Shown one piece after another: positions 41,569 through 50,790 of a stretch of DNA of 64,000 nt; positions within the stretch are counted from its first letter, which is position 1, and each line of letters opens with the position of its first letter. The translations under genes were made by a program, and so were the position numbers. The DNA lies in the NCBI RefSeq assembly GCF_001047675.1, contig NZ_CP011975.1, positions 62,001 through 126,000 of the forward strand. Reading direction: 5' to 3'. The notes beneath the pieces were generated by a model. That model did no database searches. It was not told the origin of the DNA and saw nothing but the letters and a program-made list of their open reading frames with translations. Origin of the DNA: Yersinia aleksiciae (lineage in GTDB: Bacteria; Pseudomonadota; Gammaproteobacteria; Enterobacterales; Enterobacteriaceae).

Positions 41569-42051
41569 ATGGATATCGTGATCAATACCACTCAGGTCGC
41601 AACACCGCCAGCACTAACAGAAAAGGCCCTAATCAAAAATGAGGGTTTTTGGCCCGATATCGACCTGAATCAGTATCGTGATGAATCACGCCAAGACGGC
41701 ACTATTACTCAGCCGCGTGTTATTGAAGCGGCACTGTTCGCCATCAATGAAGTCAATGATCGGTTATCGGTCTGGCGCGTAACCCAGCAAAAGCTGGGTT
41801 ACTTGTCGGCGGCGGATGTGCCAGTGGAAAAACTGAACGATGAAAGCACCCGTATTCAGTTATACCGCACCGCGGTGTTTTGCCTGATGCAAGCCCGTTT
41901 AACTGATCGTTTTCGCGGATTTGATACCACGGGCGCAGGAGGGAAAAGGGCCGATTCACTGGAGCCGACCATTGATAACCTGCGCCGTGATGCGGCTTGG
42001 GCGATTAACGATATTCAGGCTATCAACCGCATGACGGTGGAGTTGATTTAA
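41569..42051 (+). CDS. L: head completion protein gpL
   Basis: A 160-residue protein of the gpL family (NEGFWPDIDLNQYRDESRQD near the start, the helical ending DNLRRDAAWAINDIQAIN). It closes the filled head to receive the tail. Its stop overlaps the X start by 1 bp. Confidence 0.92.
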   Translation: MDIVINTTQVATPPALTEKALIKNEGFWPDIDLNQYRDESRQDGTITQPRVIEAALFAINEVNDRLSVWRVTQQKLGYLSAADVPVEKLNDESTRIQLYRTAVFCLMQARLTDRFRGFDTTGAGGKRADSLEPTIDNLRRDAAWAINDIQAINRMTVELI

Positions 42052-42254
42052 TGCGCGTTCTGGCTCAGCAGTACGACACCGTTGACGCCATGTGCTGGCG
42101 CTACTACGGCCGCACCGTAGGTGTGACAGAAAAAGTGCTGGCTGCCAATCCGGGCTTGGCTGACCTCGGGCCAATCTTGCCACACGGTTACCCGGTGGAA
42201 ATGCCCGAGGTCAGCGCGGCAGTCACCACGCAGACCCTACAACTTTGGGATTAA
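42051..42254 (+). CDS. X: tail protein gpX
   Basis: A 67-residue LysM-like protein (YDTVDAMCWRYYG, then VLAANPGLADLGPILPHGYP). In P2, X is required for tail assembly, probably near the baseplate hub. Length equals P2 X. Confidence 0.92.
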   Translation: MRVLAQQYDTVDAMCWRYYGRTVGVTEKVLAANPGLADLGPILPHGYPVEMPEVSAAVTTQTLQLWD

Positions 42255-42291
42255 TTGCACCGCCAAGATTCCCCAGAAAGGGGTAATGGAT

Positions 42292-42678
42292 ATGAAAATG
42301 CCAGAAAAAGATCCGCGTTGGATAGGTGCGATGCTTGACTTTTATTCAACGCACTCCACGGTAATCAATGGCTTTCTGATCGCCTTTGCAGTGGCGTTTC
42401 GCCGCGTAGTTTGGGGTGGCGGTAAGCTTCGTGAAGCAATTGGCGAGGGCGTTGTTTGCGGATTGGTTGGTGTCAATATTGGGCCAGTCATCTCTCCAAT
42501 GCTGATTTGCGCCATTGATGCCATCCCCGGACTAAACGGCGCATTAACTGAAGTCGCCGCTGGAAAAGTAGAAATATTTATCAGTTGTCTGGTTGGGCTG
42601 ATTGGCTTACAGGCTATTCGTGAGCTGGTATTCAGAATTGTAAGTAAAAAGACGGGAGCCACTGATGCCAAAAAATAA
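42292..42678 (+). CDS. lambda-family holin
   Basis: About 128 residues from MKMPEKDPRW, with AAGGGG 8 nt before this ATG; one codon pair upstream is an alternative. Three hydrophobic segments (VINGFLIAFAVAF, VVCGLVGVNIGPVI, FISCLVGLIGLQAI) match the lambda-type holin family 3. It forms the membrane lesion that releases the endolysin. P2 has a different holin, Y, at this place. Confidence 0.82.
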   Translation: MKMPEKDPRWIGAMLDFYSTHSTVINGFLIAFAVAFRRVVWGGGKLREAIGEGVVCGLVGVNIGPVISPMLICAIDAIPGLNGALTEVAAGKVEIFISCLVGLIGLQAIRELVFRIVSKKTGATDAKK

Positions 42679-43060
42679 ATATATTTTCGGCAAGATGAGC
42701 GAACGCAATCTGATCGGCGTGCATCCTGATTTGGTCAAGGTCGTTCGCCGTGCACTGGAACTCACCCCGATTGATTTTAAGGTGATTGAGGGCTGCCGCA
42801 CAGTGGAGCGCCAACGGGAACTGGTTAAAGTTGGAGCCAGCCAAACCTTGAATAGCCGTCACTTAACCGGCCATGCGATTGATATCGTGCCGCTGCCAGA
42901 CGGTAAAGTCAGTTGGGAATGGAAATATTTCTACCCGATGGCCGCCGCGATGAAACAGGCCGCCGCCGAGTTGGGGATCGCCGTGGAATGGGGTGGTAAC
43001 TGGACAACCTTTAAAGACGGCCCGCATTTTCAATTACCCGCCCGTCAATATCCGAGCTAA
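42665..43060 (+). CDS. M15-family endolysin (L-Ala-D-Glu endopeptidase type)
   Basis: A 131-residue enzyme with the zinc site of peptidase M15/VanY: SRHLTGHAIDIVPL supplies histidine and aspartate and FKDGPHFQL the second histidine. It cuts peptide cross-bridges in peptidoglycan. It replaces the P2 gpK muramidase-type enzyme and has no signal sequence, so it depends on the holin. Overlaps the holin gene by 14 bp. Confidence 0.9.
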   Translation: MPKNKYIFGKMSERNLIGVHPDLVKVVRRALELTPIDFKVIEGCRTVERQRELVKVGASQTLNSRHLTGHAIDIVPLPDGKVSWEWKYFYPMAAAMKQAAAELGIAVEWGGNWTTFKDGPHFQLPARQYPS

Positions 43061-43063
43061 TCC

Positions 43064-43489
43064 ATGTCAATTATCAATACAGCCCCGCTCGCCTGGACGG
43101 TTGCCGCCGTCTTGCTGATCACCAATGGCGTGCAAACCTATCGTTTGTCTGAGGCCCGTCAAGTAGTGATTGACCGGCAAGCGGCCGAAGTAGCCAGTAA
43201 AAACGGGCAACTTATCACTCTGGCACTGGCTGCTAATGCCAACAATCGGGCACAGGCGCGATTGCGCCAACAGGTTGCCTGTGCGGATCAGCTTTTGGCG
43301 CAACACAACAGTCAACTTAAGAGGTTATACCGTGAAAATGAAACCTTACGCCGCTGGGCTGATACTCCCCTGCCTGATGATATTATCCGGCTGCGTCAGC
43401 GCCCCGCCCTCACTGGGGCCGCAGATTACCGTCAATGGCTGTCCGAAAGTCACAGCGTGCCTGTTTCCGGCGGCCAAACCACAAACTAA
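43064..43489 (+). CDS. lysB: inner-membrane spanin LysB
   Basis: A 141-residue Rz-like protein: one N-terminal transmembrane helix (APLAWTVAAVLLITNGV) and a periplasmic coiled coil (about 35-105), then the proline-containing end. It pairs with the outer-membrane lipoprotein LysC to fuse the two membranes at lysis. LysC is encoded within its 3' part in another frame. Confidence 0.9.
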   Translation: MSIINTAPLAWTVAAVLLITNGVQTYRLSEARQVVIDRQAAEVASKNGQLITLALAANANNRAQARLRQQVACADQLLAQHNSQLKRLYRENETLRRWADTPLPDDIIRLRQRPALTGAADYRQWLSESHSVPVSGGQTTN

Positions 43490-43601
43490 CGGCGATTTAA
43501 ACGACGATATCGACCAGTTGGAAGCGGCTTTACACGCCTGTGCGGCGCAGGTTGATACCGTGCTGGCTTGCCAGCAAGGGGCCGCTGATGTTAAAGCCTG
43601 A
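43332..43601 (+). CDS. lysC: outer-membrane spanin lipoprotein LysC, nested in lysB
   Basis: An 89-residue frame, +1 to lysB, starting from GTG at 43332 (ATG at 43338 is the alternative). The signal MKPYAAGLILPCLMILSGC ends in a lipobox (L-S-G-C), followed by a proline-rich short mature chain with several cysteines. This is the Rz1-type partner of LysB. More than half of it overlaps lysB. Confidence 0.88.
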   Translation: MKMKPYAAGLILPCLMILSGCVSAPPSLGPQITVNGCPKVTACLFPAAKPQTNGDLNDDIDQLEAALHACAAQVDTVLACQQGAADVKA

Positions 43602-44055
43602 TTCGCTGCGTACCTCCATTCTAAAAACCGTGCCGTATATCAAGCAAAATCCCGACTGCCTGCATGTATTTATCGATAAAGGGGCGATTATTGCCACGCT
43701 GGCCCCGTCATTATCGTTTGAGTATCAGTACACCTTAAATCTGGTGGTAACCGATTACGCCGATAGCATTGATTTGATTGTTGTCCCGATCCTACATTGG
43801 TTGCGTACCAACCAGCCGGATATTATGGCAAATCCCGATAAGCGTCAGGATGGCTTCACCTTTGAGGCCGACTATCTGGATAATAAGGTTTGTGATATCA
43901 GCTTTGACATTAAACTGACCGAGCGCACCATCGTGAAAGAGCAAGATGGGGTATTAACCGTGACTCACATGGAAGAGCCAGTGCCGCCGGAATATTTTGT
44001 CAAAAGTTACAAAGTGAATGTTGACGGTAAAACCGTGGCGGAGTGGGCCGCATGA
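43588..44055 (+). CDS. R: tail completion protein gpR
   Basis: A 155-residue protein from MLKPDSLRTSIL, the same length as P2 R. The start overlaps the end of lysC. Conserved segments are FIDKGAIIATLAPSLSFEY and ADYLDNKVCDISFDIKLTER. It helps finish the tail tube end that joins the head. Confidence 0.9.
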   Translation: MLKPDSLRTSILKTVPYIKQNPDCLHVFIDKGAIIATLAPSLSFEYQYTLNLVVTDYADSIDLIVVPILHWLRTNQPDIMANPDKRQDGFTFEADYLDNKVCDISFDIKLTERTIVKEQDGVLTVTHMEEPVPPEYFVKSYKVNVDGKTVAEWAA

Positions 44056-44504
44056 GTGACCTGCATGAGCTAGATCAAACCCTATCAATTTTACTGGCGC
44101 AATTATCCCCACAGGCGCGTGGCGCATTTATGCGGCAGGTCTCTAAAGAACTGCGCCAGCGCCAACAAAAGCACATTCAGGCACAGCAGAATCCAGACGG
44201 ATCCCCCTTTGTCGCCCGCAAGAAAAAACGCCGCGATAAACAAGGCCGTATCAAGCGCAAGATGTTTACTAAGCTGCGCACCGCCCGTTATATCAAAAAC
44301 GAATCCAACGCCGACGAAGCCGCAGTGACCTTTAGCGGCAAGGTTAATAATCTGGTTAGGGTGCATAACTACGGCTTGCGCGATAAGGTTAGCCGCAACG
44401 GGCCAACAGTGAAATACGAGCGCCGCCAGTTGTTGGGTTTTACTGACGGCGACAGTGAATGGATTGGAGATCTGGCGTTGGAGTGGCTTGGGAAGTCATG
44501 CTAA
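44052..44504 (+). CDS. S: tail completion protein gpS
   Basis: A 150-residue protein, equal in length to P2 S, starting at the ATGA overlap with R. Basic middle region (FVARKKKRRDKQGRIKRKMF) and the VRVHNYGLRDKVSR segment are typical of the family. It acts with gpR in tail completion. Confidence 0.9.
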   Translation: MSDLHELDQTLSILLAQLSPQARGAFMRQVSKELRQRQQKHIQAQQNPDGSPFVARKKKRRDKQGRIKRKMFTKLRTARYIKNESNADEAAVTFSGKVNNLVRVHNYGLRDKVSRNGPTVKYERRQLLGFTDGDSEWIGDLALEWLGKSC

Positions 44505-44505
44505 A

Positions 44506-44796
44506 TCACAGCATCCCATGGGTTTTAGCATAATCGCGCAACACTTCATTCATCTTAGTTTGCCATCCATCACCCTGCGCCCGATAGGCGTCCACCACAT
44601 CGTGATCAATCCGTAACTTAACTGGCTCTTTCGGATTTGCCAGTTTTGGACGGCCACGGGTTTTTATCACCTTTTCCGCGCCCTCTTTACCAAACAATTC
44701 GGTAAATACCTCGGTGGCTGGACGTGCGCGGGCAAACTCTGCCTCGCCCCACTCAGGGTTATCTGTCATGGTGACTTTACTGATTTTTTTGTTCAT
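44506..44796 (-). CDS. brnA: BrnA antitoxin
   Basis: A 96-residue protein: a flexible acidic N terminus and a C-terminal ribbon-helix-helix (RGRPKLANPKEPVKLRIDHD, then WQTKMNEVLRDYAKTHG). BrnA binds and neutralises BrnT and represses the operon. It follows brnT with a 20-bp overlap. It lies against the end of S, in opposite orientation, in the P2 orf30 cargo position. Confidence 0.88.
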   Translation of the reverse strand: MNKKISKVTMTDNPEWGEAEFARARPATEVFTELFGKEGAEKVIKTRGRPKLANPKEPVKLRIDHDVVDAYRAQGDGWQTKMNEVLRDYAKTHGML

Positions 44797-45049
44797 ATCG
44801 CTTTACCTCGCGGGAATTTGCCTTGCGCAGGCTGATAACATGCACCTTGCCGTTACGTGGTGTGAATACCAACATATGTAACCGCGCCTCAATGTAGCCC
44901 AGTGCCTGAAACCGCCGCTCTGGATATTCCTTTCGTAGATCCTCAACAATTAGCGCGGTAGCAACTTCAAAATCACGCGCCATCTCAAAGGACAATTTAC
45001 GTTCAGCAATATTTTTTTCGTTTTTGGTTGGGTCGTAAGATATGTCCAT
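44777..45049 (-). CDS. brnT: BrnT toxin (RelE-like ribonuclease)
   Basis: A 90-residue protein with the BrnT hallmarks: YDPTKNEKNIAERKLSFEMA, ERRFQALGYIEARLHMLVFT and the closing ISLRKANSREVKRYEQ carrying the basic catalytic surface. BrnT is a RelE-fold ribonuclease that stops translation. Toxin-first order is normal for this family. TTGCAT, 18 bp and TACATT upstream may be its promoter. Confidence 0.9.
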   Translation of the reverse strand: MDISYDPTKNEKNIAERKLSFEMARDFEVATALIVEDLRKEYPERRFQALGYIEARLHMLVFTPRNGKVHVISLRKANSREVKRYEQKNQ

Positions 45050-45120
45050 ATATTTAATGTACCCCCAATAAATGTATCAATGCAAGCATTATAGCAATCT
45101 CCGGCACAGTATCATTTACC

Positions 45121-45140
45121 TTGTGCCATCCCTCACACAA
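45121..45140 (+). promoter_or_regulatory. Ogr-type late activator site, V operon
   Basis: TTGTG-N10-CACAA 45 bp before the V start, identical in layout to the sites at 38804 and 49515. Confidence 0.75.
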
Positions 45141-45185
45141 AACCCATCACATGCCCCGCGCGCCCGTAGGCGGCAGACTGTCCGA

Positions 45186-45821
45186 ATGAATATCCTTATT
45201 GCTAGCCTCAAACGCCTATTGGCTAACATTATCCGCATTGGCATCGTCTCAGACGTCGATCTTGCTAACGGATTGTGCCGGGTAAAAATCGGCAACCTTG
45301 AAACCGATTGGCTCAATTGGTTAACCCTGCGCGCCGGTCGGGTGCGTTTTTGGTCTGCGCCCTCTGCGGGTGAGCAAGTGATGGTGTTGAGTATCGGCGG
45401 TGAACTTACCACCGGTTTTGTGCTGCCCGCCATCTTTTCGGATGCCAATTCTGCGCCGTCACAATCGGCGGATGGCATGGTGATCACCTTTCCTGATGGC
45501 GCTCGTTTTGAGTATGAGCCGGAAACCAGTCATTTAGCGGTGACCGGAATAGCTACGGCGGTGATAAATGCCAGTGAGTCAGTCAATGTCACCGCCCCAC
45601 AGATCACCTGTACGGCATCAGTCAAAATCACACTGGATACCCCCGAAGTGGAATGCACCCATAACCTGACCACCGCCACACTGAGCGTGAAGAAAGGCGG
45701 CAGCATGAGCGGCAATATTGAGCATGGTGGCGGCAAGTTCTCGTCTAATGGCGTGGTGCTCCATAAGCATGACCACGGCAACGTGCGGCGTGGTGGCAAT
45801 TGGACTCAGGGGGTTAAATGA
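45186..45821 (+). CDS. V: baseplate spike protein gpV
   Basis: A 211-residue protein from MNILIASLKRLL, exactly the P2 V length. An N-terminal OB-fold part (VSDVDLANGLCRVKIG, WLNWLTLRAG) leads to a C-terminal triple-stranded beta helix, ending HKHDHG. The H-x-H at this place binds iron at the needle tip in P2. It pierces the outer membrane. Confidence 0.95.
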   Translation: MNILIASLKRLLANIIRIGIVSDVDLANGLCRVKIGNLETDWLNWLTLRAGRVRFWSAPSAGEQVMVLSIGGELTTGFVLPAIFSDANSAPSQSADGMVITFPDGARFEYEPETSHLAVTGIATAVINASESVNVTAPQITCTASVKITLDTPEVECTHNLTTATLSVKKGGSMSGNIEHGGGKFSSNGVVLHKHDHGNVRRGGNWTQGVK

Positions 45822-46174
45822 CAACCTATAAATATAGCGGCATGAACCGTAATACTGGGTTGCACATCGGGGATATTGACCATATCCGCCAGTCAATCAG
45901 CGACATTCTGAGCACGCCGCAAGGCTCGCGAGTGATGCGCCGTGATTATGGCTCGCTATTATCGACCCTGATCGACCAGCCGCAAAATCCCGCACTACGC
46001 CTAAAAATGATGGCCGCTATTTATGGCGCGGTCATGCGTTGGGAACCGCGCGTTACCCTAAATGCTATCAGCATCACCACCCAGATTGACGGCAAGATGA
46101 TTGTTGATTTAACCGGTAGCCGCACAGACAGCAACAGCCAGTTAAGTCTGAGCGTACCTTTAGGGGGGCAATGA
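45818..46174 (+). CDS. W: baseplate wedge protein gpW
   Basis: A 118-residue protein of the gp25-like family (IGDIDHIRQSISDILSTPQG, RVMRRDYGSLL). It starts at the V stop (ATGA overlap) and joins gpJ in the baseplate wedge. Confidence 0.93.
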   Translation: MTTYKYSGMNRNTGLHIGDIDHIRQSISDILSTPQGSRVMRRDYGSLLSTLIDQPQNPALRLKMMAAIYGAVMRWEPRVTLNAISITTQIDGKMIVDLTGSRTDSNSQLSLSVPLGGQ

Positions 46175-47082
46175 TGCCAAGCATTGATTTAAGCCAGTTA
46201 CCGGCCCCTTTGGTGGTGGAACCACTGGATTTTGACAGCCTGTTTACCTTACGCAAAGAGGATTTTATCGCCTTATACCCGAGCGACCAGCAAGCCGCTG
46301 TACGGTTAACACTGTCATTTGAATCTGAACCCATCGTGAAGCTGTTGCAGGAAACCACTTACCGCGAGTTGCTGTTGCGCCAGCGGGTGAATGAGGGGGC
46401 GCAGGCGGTGATGGTGGCATATGCCATTGGCAGTGATTTAGACCAACTTGCCGCAAATAATGGTATTGAACGGCTGACTATTACACCCATGAATCCTCAC
46501 GCTATCCCGCCCATTGCCGCAGTGATGGAGTCTGACGACGATTTACGGATTCGTATACCGCAAGCCTTTGAGGGCTTAAGTGTGGCCGGACCAACCGGCA
46601 CTTATGAATATCACGCCCGCAGCGCTGATGGTCGGATTGCTGACGCATCCGCAATCAGCCCCTCACCCGCCTGTGTCACGGTAACCGTACTATCTCGTGA
46701 AGGTAATGGCAAAGCCTCGCAAGATTTATTAAATAAGGTTTTTGCCGTGCTGAATGACGAGAACGTGCGCCCTGTTGCGGATCGATTAACGGTGAAAAGT
46801 GCCGAAATAGTCGGTTATCGCATCGATGCCAAACTCTATTTTTACCCAGGACCAGAAGCCGAACCCATTCACGCAGCGTCTGAAGCCCGATTGCAAATCT
46901 ATATCAATACCCAACGTCGGTTAGGGCGTGATATTCGTCTTTCTGCTATTTACGGTGCGCTGCATGTTGAGGGGGTACAGCGGGTAGAACTGACCACCCC
47001 GAGGGTTGATGTGGTGCTCAATAGAACGCAAGCCGCTCATTGCATGGGTTATACCCTGACGACTGGAGGCGCTGATGAATAA
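46171..47082 (+). CDS. J: baseplate protein gpJ
   Basis: A 303-residue protein, one longer than P2 J; two adjacent ATGs make the first codon uncertain by one. The gpJ family is recognised by DFDSLFTLRKEDFIALYPSD and the RIRIPQAFEGLSVAGPTGTY segment. It sits at the edge of the baseplate. Confidence 0.93.
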   Translation: MMPSIDLSQLPAPLVVEPLDFDSLFTLRKEDFIALYPSDQQAAVRLTLSFESEPIVKLLQETTYRELLLRQRVNEGAQAVMVAYAIGSDLDQLAANNGIERLTITPMNPHAIPPIAAVMESDDDLRIRIPQAFEGLSVAGPTGTYEYHARSADGRIADASAISPSPACVTVTVLSREGNGKASQDLLNKVFAVLNDENVRPVADRLTVKSAEIVGYRIDAKLYFYPGPEAEPIHAASEARLQIYINTQRRLGRDIRLSAIYGALHVEGVQRVELTTPRVDVVLNRTQAAHCMGYTLTTGGADE

Positions 47083-47683
47083 GCGCTTATTGCCTGTTGG
47101 TTCAACGCCACTGGAGATTGCTGCCGCACAAGCCTGCGCCCGTATGACTGAAGTTGAGGTGCCATTGCGCCAATTATGGTGCGCTGATACCTGTCCGCAG
47201 GTATTGCTGCCTTACTTAGCATGGGCGTGGTCGGTGGATCGCTGGGATGAACATTGGCCGGAAGCAACTAAACGCGCTGTCATCAAGGTTTCGTACTCAA
47301 TTCATAAACGTAAAGGCACCATCGGCGCATTGCGCCGTGTTGTCGAGCCACTAGGCTATCTGATCCGTGTTATCGAATGGTGGAAAACCAACGAGGCACC
47401 CGGCACCTTTCGCCTGGATGTTGGCGTGCTGGAAACCGGTATTACTGAGGAGATGTATCAGGAGTTGGAGCGGCTGATTGATGATGCCAAGCCCTGTAGC
47501 CGCCATCTGATCGGCCTGTCGATTAATCTCGATGTAAACGGAACTATCCCCATCAGCACCGCCAGCTATGACGGCGACGAAATGACCATTTACCCCTATC
47601 TACCCGAAACCATTACCGTCAGCGGCCAAGGCTATTGCGGTGGCGTTGTGCATTTGATTGATGATATGAGAGTGAACCCATGA
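47075..47683 (+). CDS. I: baseplate/tail protein gpI
   Basis: A 202-residue protein with the family core [20 protein letters not shown] and [20 protein letters not shown]. It overlaps J by 8 bp and H by 4 bp. It forms the tail-fibre attachment part of the baseplate. Confidence 0.93.
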   Translation: MNKRLLPVGSTPLEIAAAQACARMTEVEVPLRQLWCADTCPQVLLPYLAWAWSVDRWDEHWPEATKRAVIKVSYSIHKRKGTIGALRRVVEPLGYLIRVIEWWKTNEAPGTFRLDVGVLETGITEEMYQELERLIDDAKPCSRHLIGLSINLDVNGTIPISTASYDGDEMTIYPYLPETITVSGQGYCGGVVHLIDDMRVNP

Positions 47684-48870
47684 CAGCGAAATATTTTGCG
47701 CTACTGACCAATTTAGGTGCAGCCAAACTGGCAAATGCGGCAGCTCTCGGCACCCCATTACAGATTACACAAATGGCCGTGGGTGATGGCGGCGGTATAT
47801 TACCTACGCCAAACCCAGCACAGACCCAGCTTGTTCGTGAAAAACGTCGCGCCGCACTAAATTCATTAAGTATTGATGAAGCTAATAGTAGCCAGATTAT
47901 CGCCGAGCAAGTGATCCCCGAAACGGACGGCGGTTGGTGGATACGTGAAGTTGGCTTATTTGATAAAGACGGCATTCTGATCGCCATTGCCAACTGCCCG
48001 GACACCTACAAGCCACGGTTACAAGAGGGCAGCGGCCGCACGCAGACCGTACGTATGGTGCTGATTGTCAGCAGTACAGAGGCAGTAACGCTAAAAGTTG
48101 ATCCCTCAGTGGTGCTGGCAACACGTAAATATATTGATGATCAGGTGATTACCATCAAAACCTATGCTGATGAAAGTATGGAAAAACACCTGAAAGCCCC
48201 CCATCCACACAGCCAATATTTGCAGATAAATAAATTGTTTTCAGAGATTAATACATTGGGCGCAGAAGCAATCGCACAGGCTTGCGCTCACCTTGGTTTA
48301 ACCGAAGCCACGCTTAATCTCTATCCCCCAGGTGCACCTATTCCGTGGCCGAGTGATGAGCTTCCGTCAGGTTACGCCCTGATGCAAGGGCAAAGATTTG
48401 ATAAAACTCAATGTCCACTACTGGCAAAAGCCTACCCTACCGGAATTATTCCAGATATGCGCGGCTGGATAATCAAGGGTAAACCTAAACATAGTCGAGC
48501 TGTGTTATCGCAAGAAATGGATGGCAACAAATCTCATACGCATAGCGCTACCGCATCCAGTACTGATTTAGGTACCCGGTGGACGGCCATATTTGATCAC
48601 GGCACCAAAGTAACAGATGTTCAAGGTCTACATAGTCATAACGACCAGAGAATTATCGGTAACACGGGGCTTGGTGTCCCACGTTCCCACCTAGGTCAGT
48701 ATTACTCCATTACCAATAAAGGAAACCATGCTCATAATGTCAGCATCGGTGCCCATGCCCATACCATTGAATTAGGCGCTCACGGTCATTCCATTACGGT
48801 TAAGAGCAGCGGTAACGCTGAAGCCACCGTTAGAAACGTAGCTTTTAACTATATTGTGAGGTTGGCATGA
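47680..48870 (+). CDS. H: tail fibre gpH with histidine-rich tip
   Basis: A 396-residue fibre, much shorter than P2 H (669). The N-terminal 150 residues are the conserved baseplate-binding domain ([35 protein letters not shown]). A short shaft, then a phage-collar-like domain ([20 protein letters not shown]) and a distal part with five H-x-H motifs (SHTHS, LHSHN, NHAHN, AHAHT, AHGHS). H-x-H pairs bind metal in long-fibre tips of T4-type phages, so this is probably the receptor-binding end. Confidence 0.9.
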   Translation: MTAKYFALLTNLGAAKLANAAALGTPLQITQMAVGDGGGILPTPNPAQTQLVREKRRAALNSLSIDEANSSQIIAEQVIPETDGGWWIREVGLFDKDGILIAIANCPDTYKPRLQEGSGRTQTVRMVLIVSSTEAVTLKVDPSVVLATRKYIDDQVITIKTYADESMEKHLKAPHPHSQYLQINKLFSEINTLGAEAIAQACAHLGLTEATLNLYPPGAPIPWPSDELPSGYALMQGQRFDKTQCPLLAKAYPTGIIPDMRGWIIKGKPKHSRAVLSQEMDGNKSHTHSATASSTDLGTRWTAIFDHGTKVTDVQGLHSHNDQRIIGNTGLGVPRSHLGQYYSITNKGNHAHNVSIGAHAHTIELGAHGHSITVKSSGNAEATVRNVAFNYIVRLA

Positions 48871-49484
48871 AAGAGACATTTGCGTTCTCGGATGAAAATC
48901 GCATTATCACGATGTACAACTACTCACCCGTAACCGGTGAATTTATTGGGCAAAGTGATGCCTTTATTCCGGCAAAAACAGGGCTCCCCGCACATTGTAC
49001 TGTTATCGCACCACCGCAAATATCCGCAGGTCATGCGGTGGTATTTACTGATGATAATTGGCAGTTGGTTGCAGATCATCGCCAGCAGCAGGTTTATGAC
49101 ACGACAACCTGCCAGCCTGTCACTGTAGAGATGTTAGGACCACTGGCTGATAACCTTACCGCACTGGCACCCGCGACATCCTTTGATCAATGGGATGGTA
49201 GTGCATGGTGCGTAGATAACGACAAAATAGCCGCGTTTGCCCGCAGTCATCGTAATGCTCTTATTGTCGCCACTGATCCAATGATGGTCAGCGACTATTC
49301 AATTAACGATACCCCACTGACCAAAGCCCAGCGCAGTGAATTAACTGTTACTCGCGCTGCCTATCGTGCGTGGCCGACACTGGAGAACTGGCCGCTGATT
49401 GAGTTACCAGAATTACCACAATGGCTTTTGATTGAGTCGGTGAATCAGGGCTATATTATTCCCTCCTGGCCGCCAGCGGTATAA
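48867..49484 (+). CDS. G: tail fibre assembly chaperone gpG
   Basis: A 205-residue Tfa-family protein: N-terminal [13 protein letters not shown] region and C-terminal [20 protein letters not shown]. It overlaps H by 4 bp and is needed to fold and trimerise the fibre, so its C terminus usually co-evolves with the H tip. No cargo lies between G and FI, where P2 has Z/fun. Confidence 0.88.
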   Translation: MKETFAFSDENRIITMYNYSPVTGEFIGQSDAFIPAKTGLPAHCTVIAPPQISAGHAVVFTDDNWQLVADHRQQQVYDTTTCQPVTVEMLGPLADNLTALAPATSFDQWDGSAWCVDNDKIAAFARSHRNALIVATDPMMVSDYSINDTPLTKAQRSELTVTRAAYRAWPTLENWPLIELPELPQWLLIESVNQGYIIPSWPPAV

Positions 49485-49514
49485 TCTCCCGACTGTGGGG
49501 TTCGCTTATCTATC

Positions 49515-49534
49515 TTGTGCCATTCCCCACACAA
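49515..49534 (+). promoter_or_regulatory. Ogr-type late activator site, FI operon
   Basis: TTGTG-N10-CACAA 70 bp before FI, third copy of the late-activator dyad. Confidence 0.75.
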
Positions 49535-49603
49535 CCTCCATCACCTGCTCCCCGCGTAGTTATCCGGCACCATAGGCAATAATCGCTTAACCGGAGAGAA
49601 CGC

Positions 49604-50779
49604 ATGTCTGCAACCGATTACCACCATGGTGTGCGCGTCATTGAAATTAGCGAAGGCACTCGCCCGATCCGCACTGTCAGTACGGCGGTGGTCGGGATGG
49701 TTTGTACCTCCGAAGATGCTGACGCCACCGTATTTCCACTCAATACCCCGGTATTACTCACCGATGTTTTAGCTGCCAGTGGTAAGGCTGGTGACTTCGG
49801 CACTTTAGCTTACTCACTGGATGCCATCAGTGACCAAACCAAGCCACTCACGGTTGTTGTCCGTGTCGCACAAGGTGAAACCGAAGCTGAAACCACCTCT
49901 AATATTATTGGCGGTTCTACGCCGGATGGCCGCTACACCGGCATGAAAGCGCTGTTAGCCGCACAGGGCAAGTTTGACGTCAAACCACGTATTTTGGGTG
50001 TACCAGGTCATGACACCAAAGCCGTTTCCACTGCGCTGCTTTCCATTGCTCAGAGTCTGCGCGCCTTTGCTTACATCAGCGCCTACGATTGCAATACCAA
50101 AGAAGAGGCCATTAAGTACCGTGAAAACTTCAACCAGCGTGAAGCGATGTTGATTTGGCCTGATTTTCTCAGTTGGTACACGCTAGTCGCTGCCGAAGAT
50201 ATCGCTTACGCCACCGCCCGCGCTTTAGGCTTACGTGCCAAGATTGATAATGACGTGGGCTGGCATAAATCCCTGTCTAACGTGGCCGTCAATGGCGTGA
50301 CAGGTATCAGTGCCGATGTGTTTTGGGATCTGCAAAACAGCGCTAGCGATGCTCATTTGCTCAACAGAAAAGACATTACCACCCTGATCCGCAAAGATGG
50401 CTTCCGTTTTTGGGGTTCCCGCACCTGCTCTGATAATCCGATGTTTTCCTTTGAGAATTACACCCGCACAGCACAAGTATTGGCTGACACCATGGCTGAG
50501 GCCCATATGTGGGCCAACGATAAGCCGCTTACCCCGTCACTGGCAAAAGACATTATTGAGGGCATTCGCGCCAAAATGCGTGAATTGAAATCATTGGGCT
50601 ATTTGATCGATGGCGATTGCTGGTACGACGACAGCGTGAACGATAAAGACACCCTGAAAGCGGGCCGCCTGTTTATTGATTACGACTATACGCCAGTGCC
50701 ACCACTGGAAGATTTAACCCTGCGCCAGCGCATTACTGATCGCTATCTGGCTAATTTCGCCGCCGCCGTTAATAGCTAA
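49604..50779 (+). CDS. FI: contractile tail sheath protein gpFI
   Basis: A 391-residue sheath subunit (P2 FI 396). Family segments HHGVRVIEISEGTRPIRTVS, LGVPGHDTKAVSTAL and RTCSDNPMFSFENYTRTAQV are clear. It starts the FI-FII-E-T-U-D transcription unit behind a late activator site. Confidence 0.96.
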   Translation: MSATDYHHGVRVIEISEGTRPIRTVSTAVVGMVCTSEDADATVFPLNTPVLLTDVLAASGKAGDFGTLAYSLDAISDQTKPLTVVVRVAQGETEAETTSNIIGGSTPDGRYTGMKALLAAQGKFDVKPRILGVPGHDTKAVSTALLSIAQSLRAFAYISAYDCNTKEEAIKYRENFNQREAMLIWPDFLSWYTLVAAEDIAYATARALGLRAKIDNDVGWHKSLSNVAVNGVTGISADVFWDLQNSASDAHLLNRKDITTLIRKDGFRFWGSRTCSDNPMFSFENYTRTAQVLADTMAEAHMWANDKPLTPSLAKDIIEGIRAKMRELKSLGYLIDGDCWYDDSVNDKDTLKAGRLFIDYDYTPVPPLEDLTLRQRITDRYLANFAAAVNS

Positions 50780-50790
50780 GGAGCTTAATT

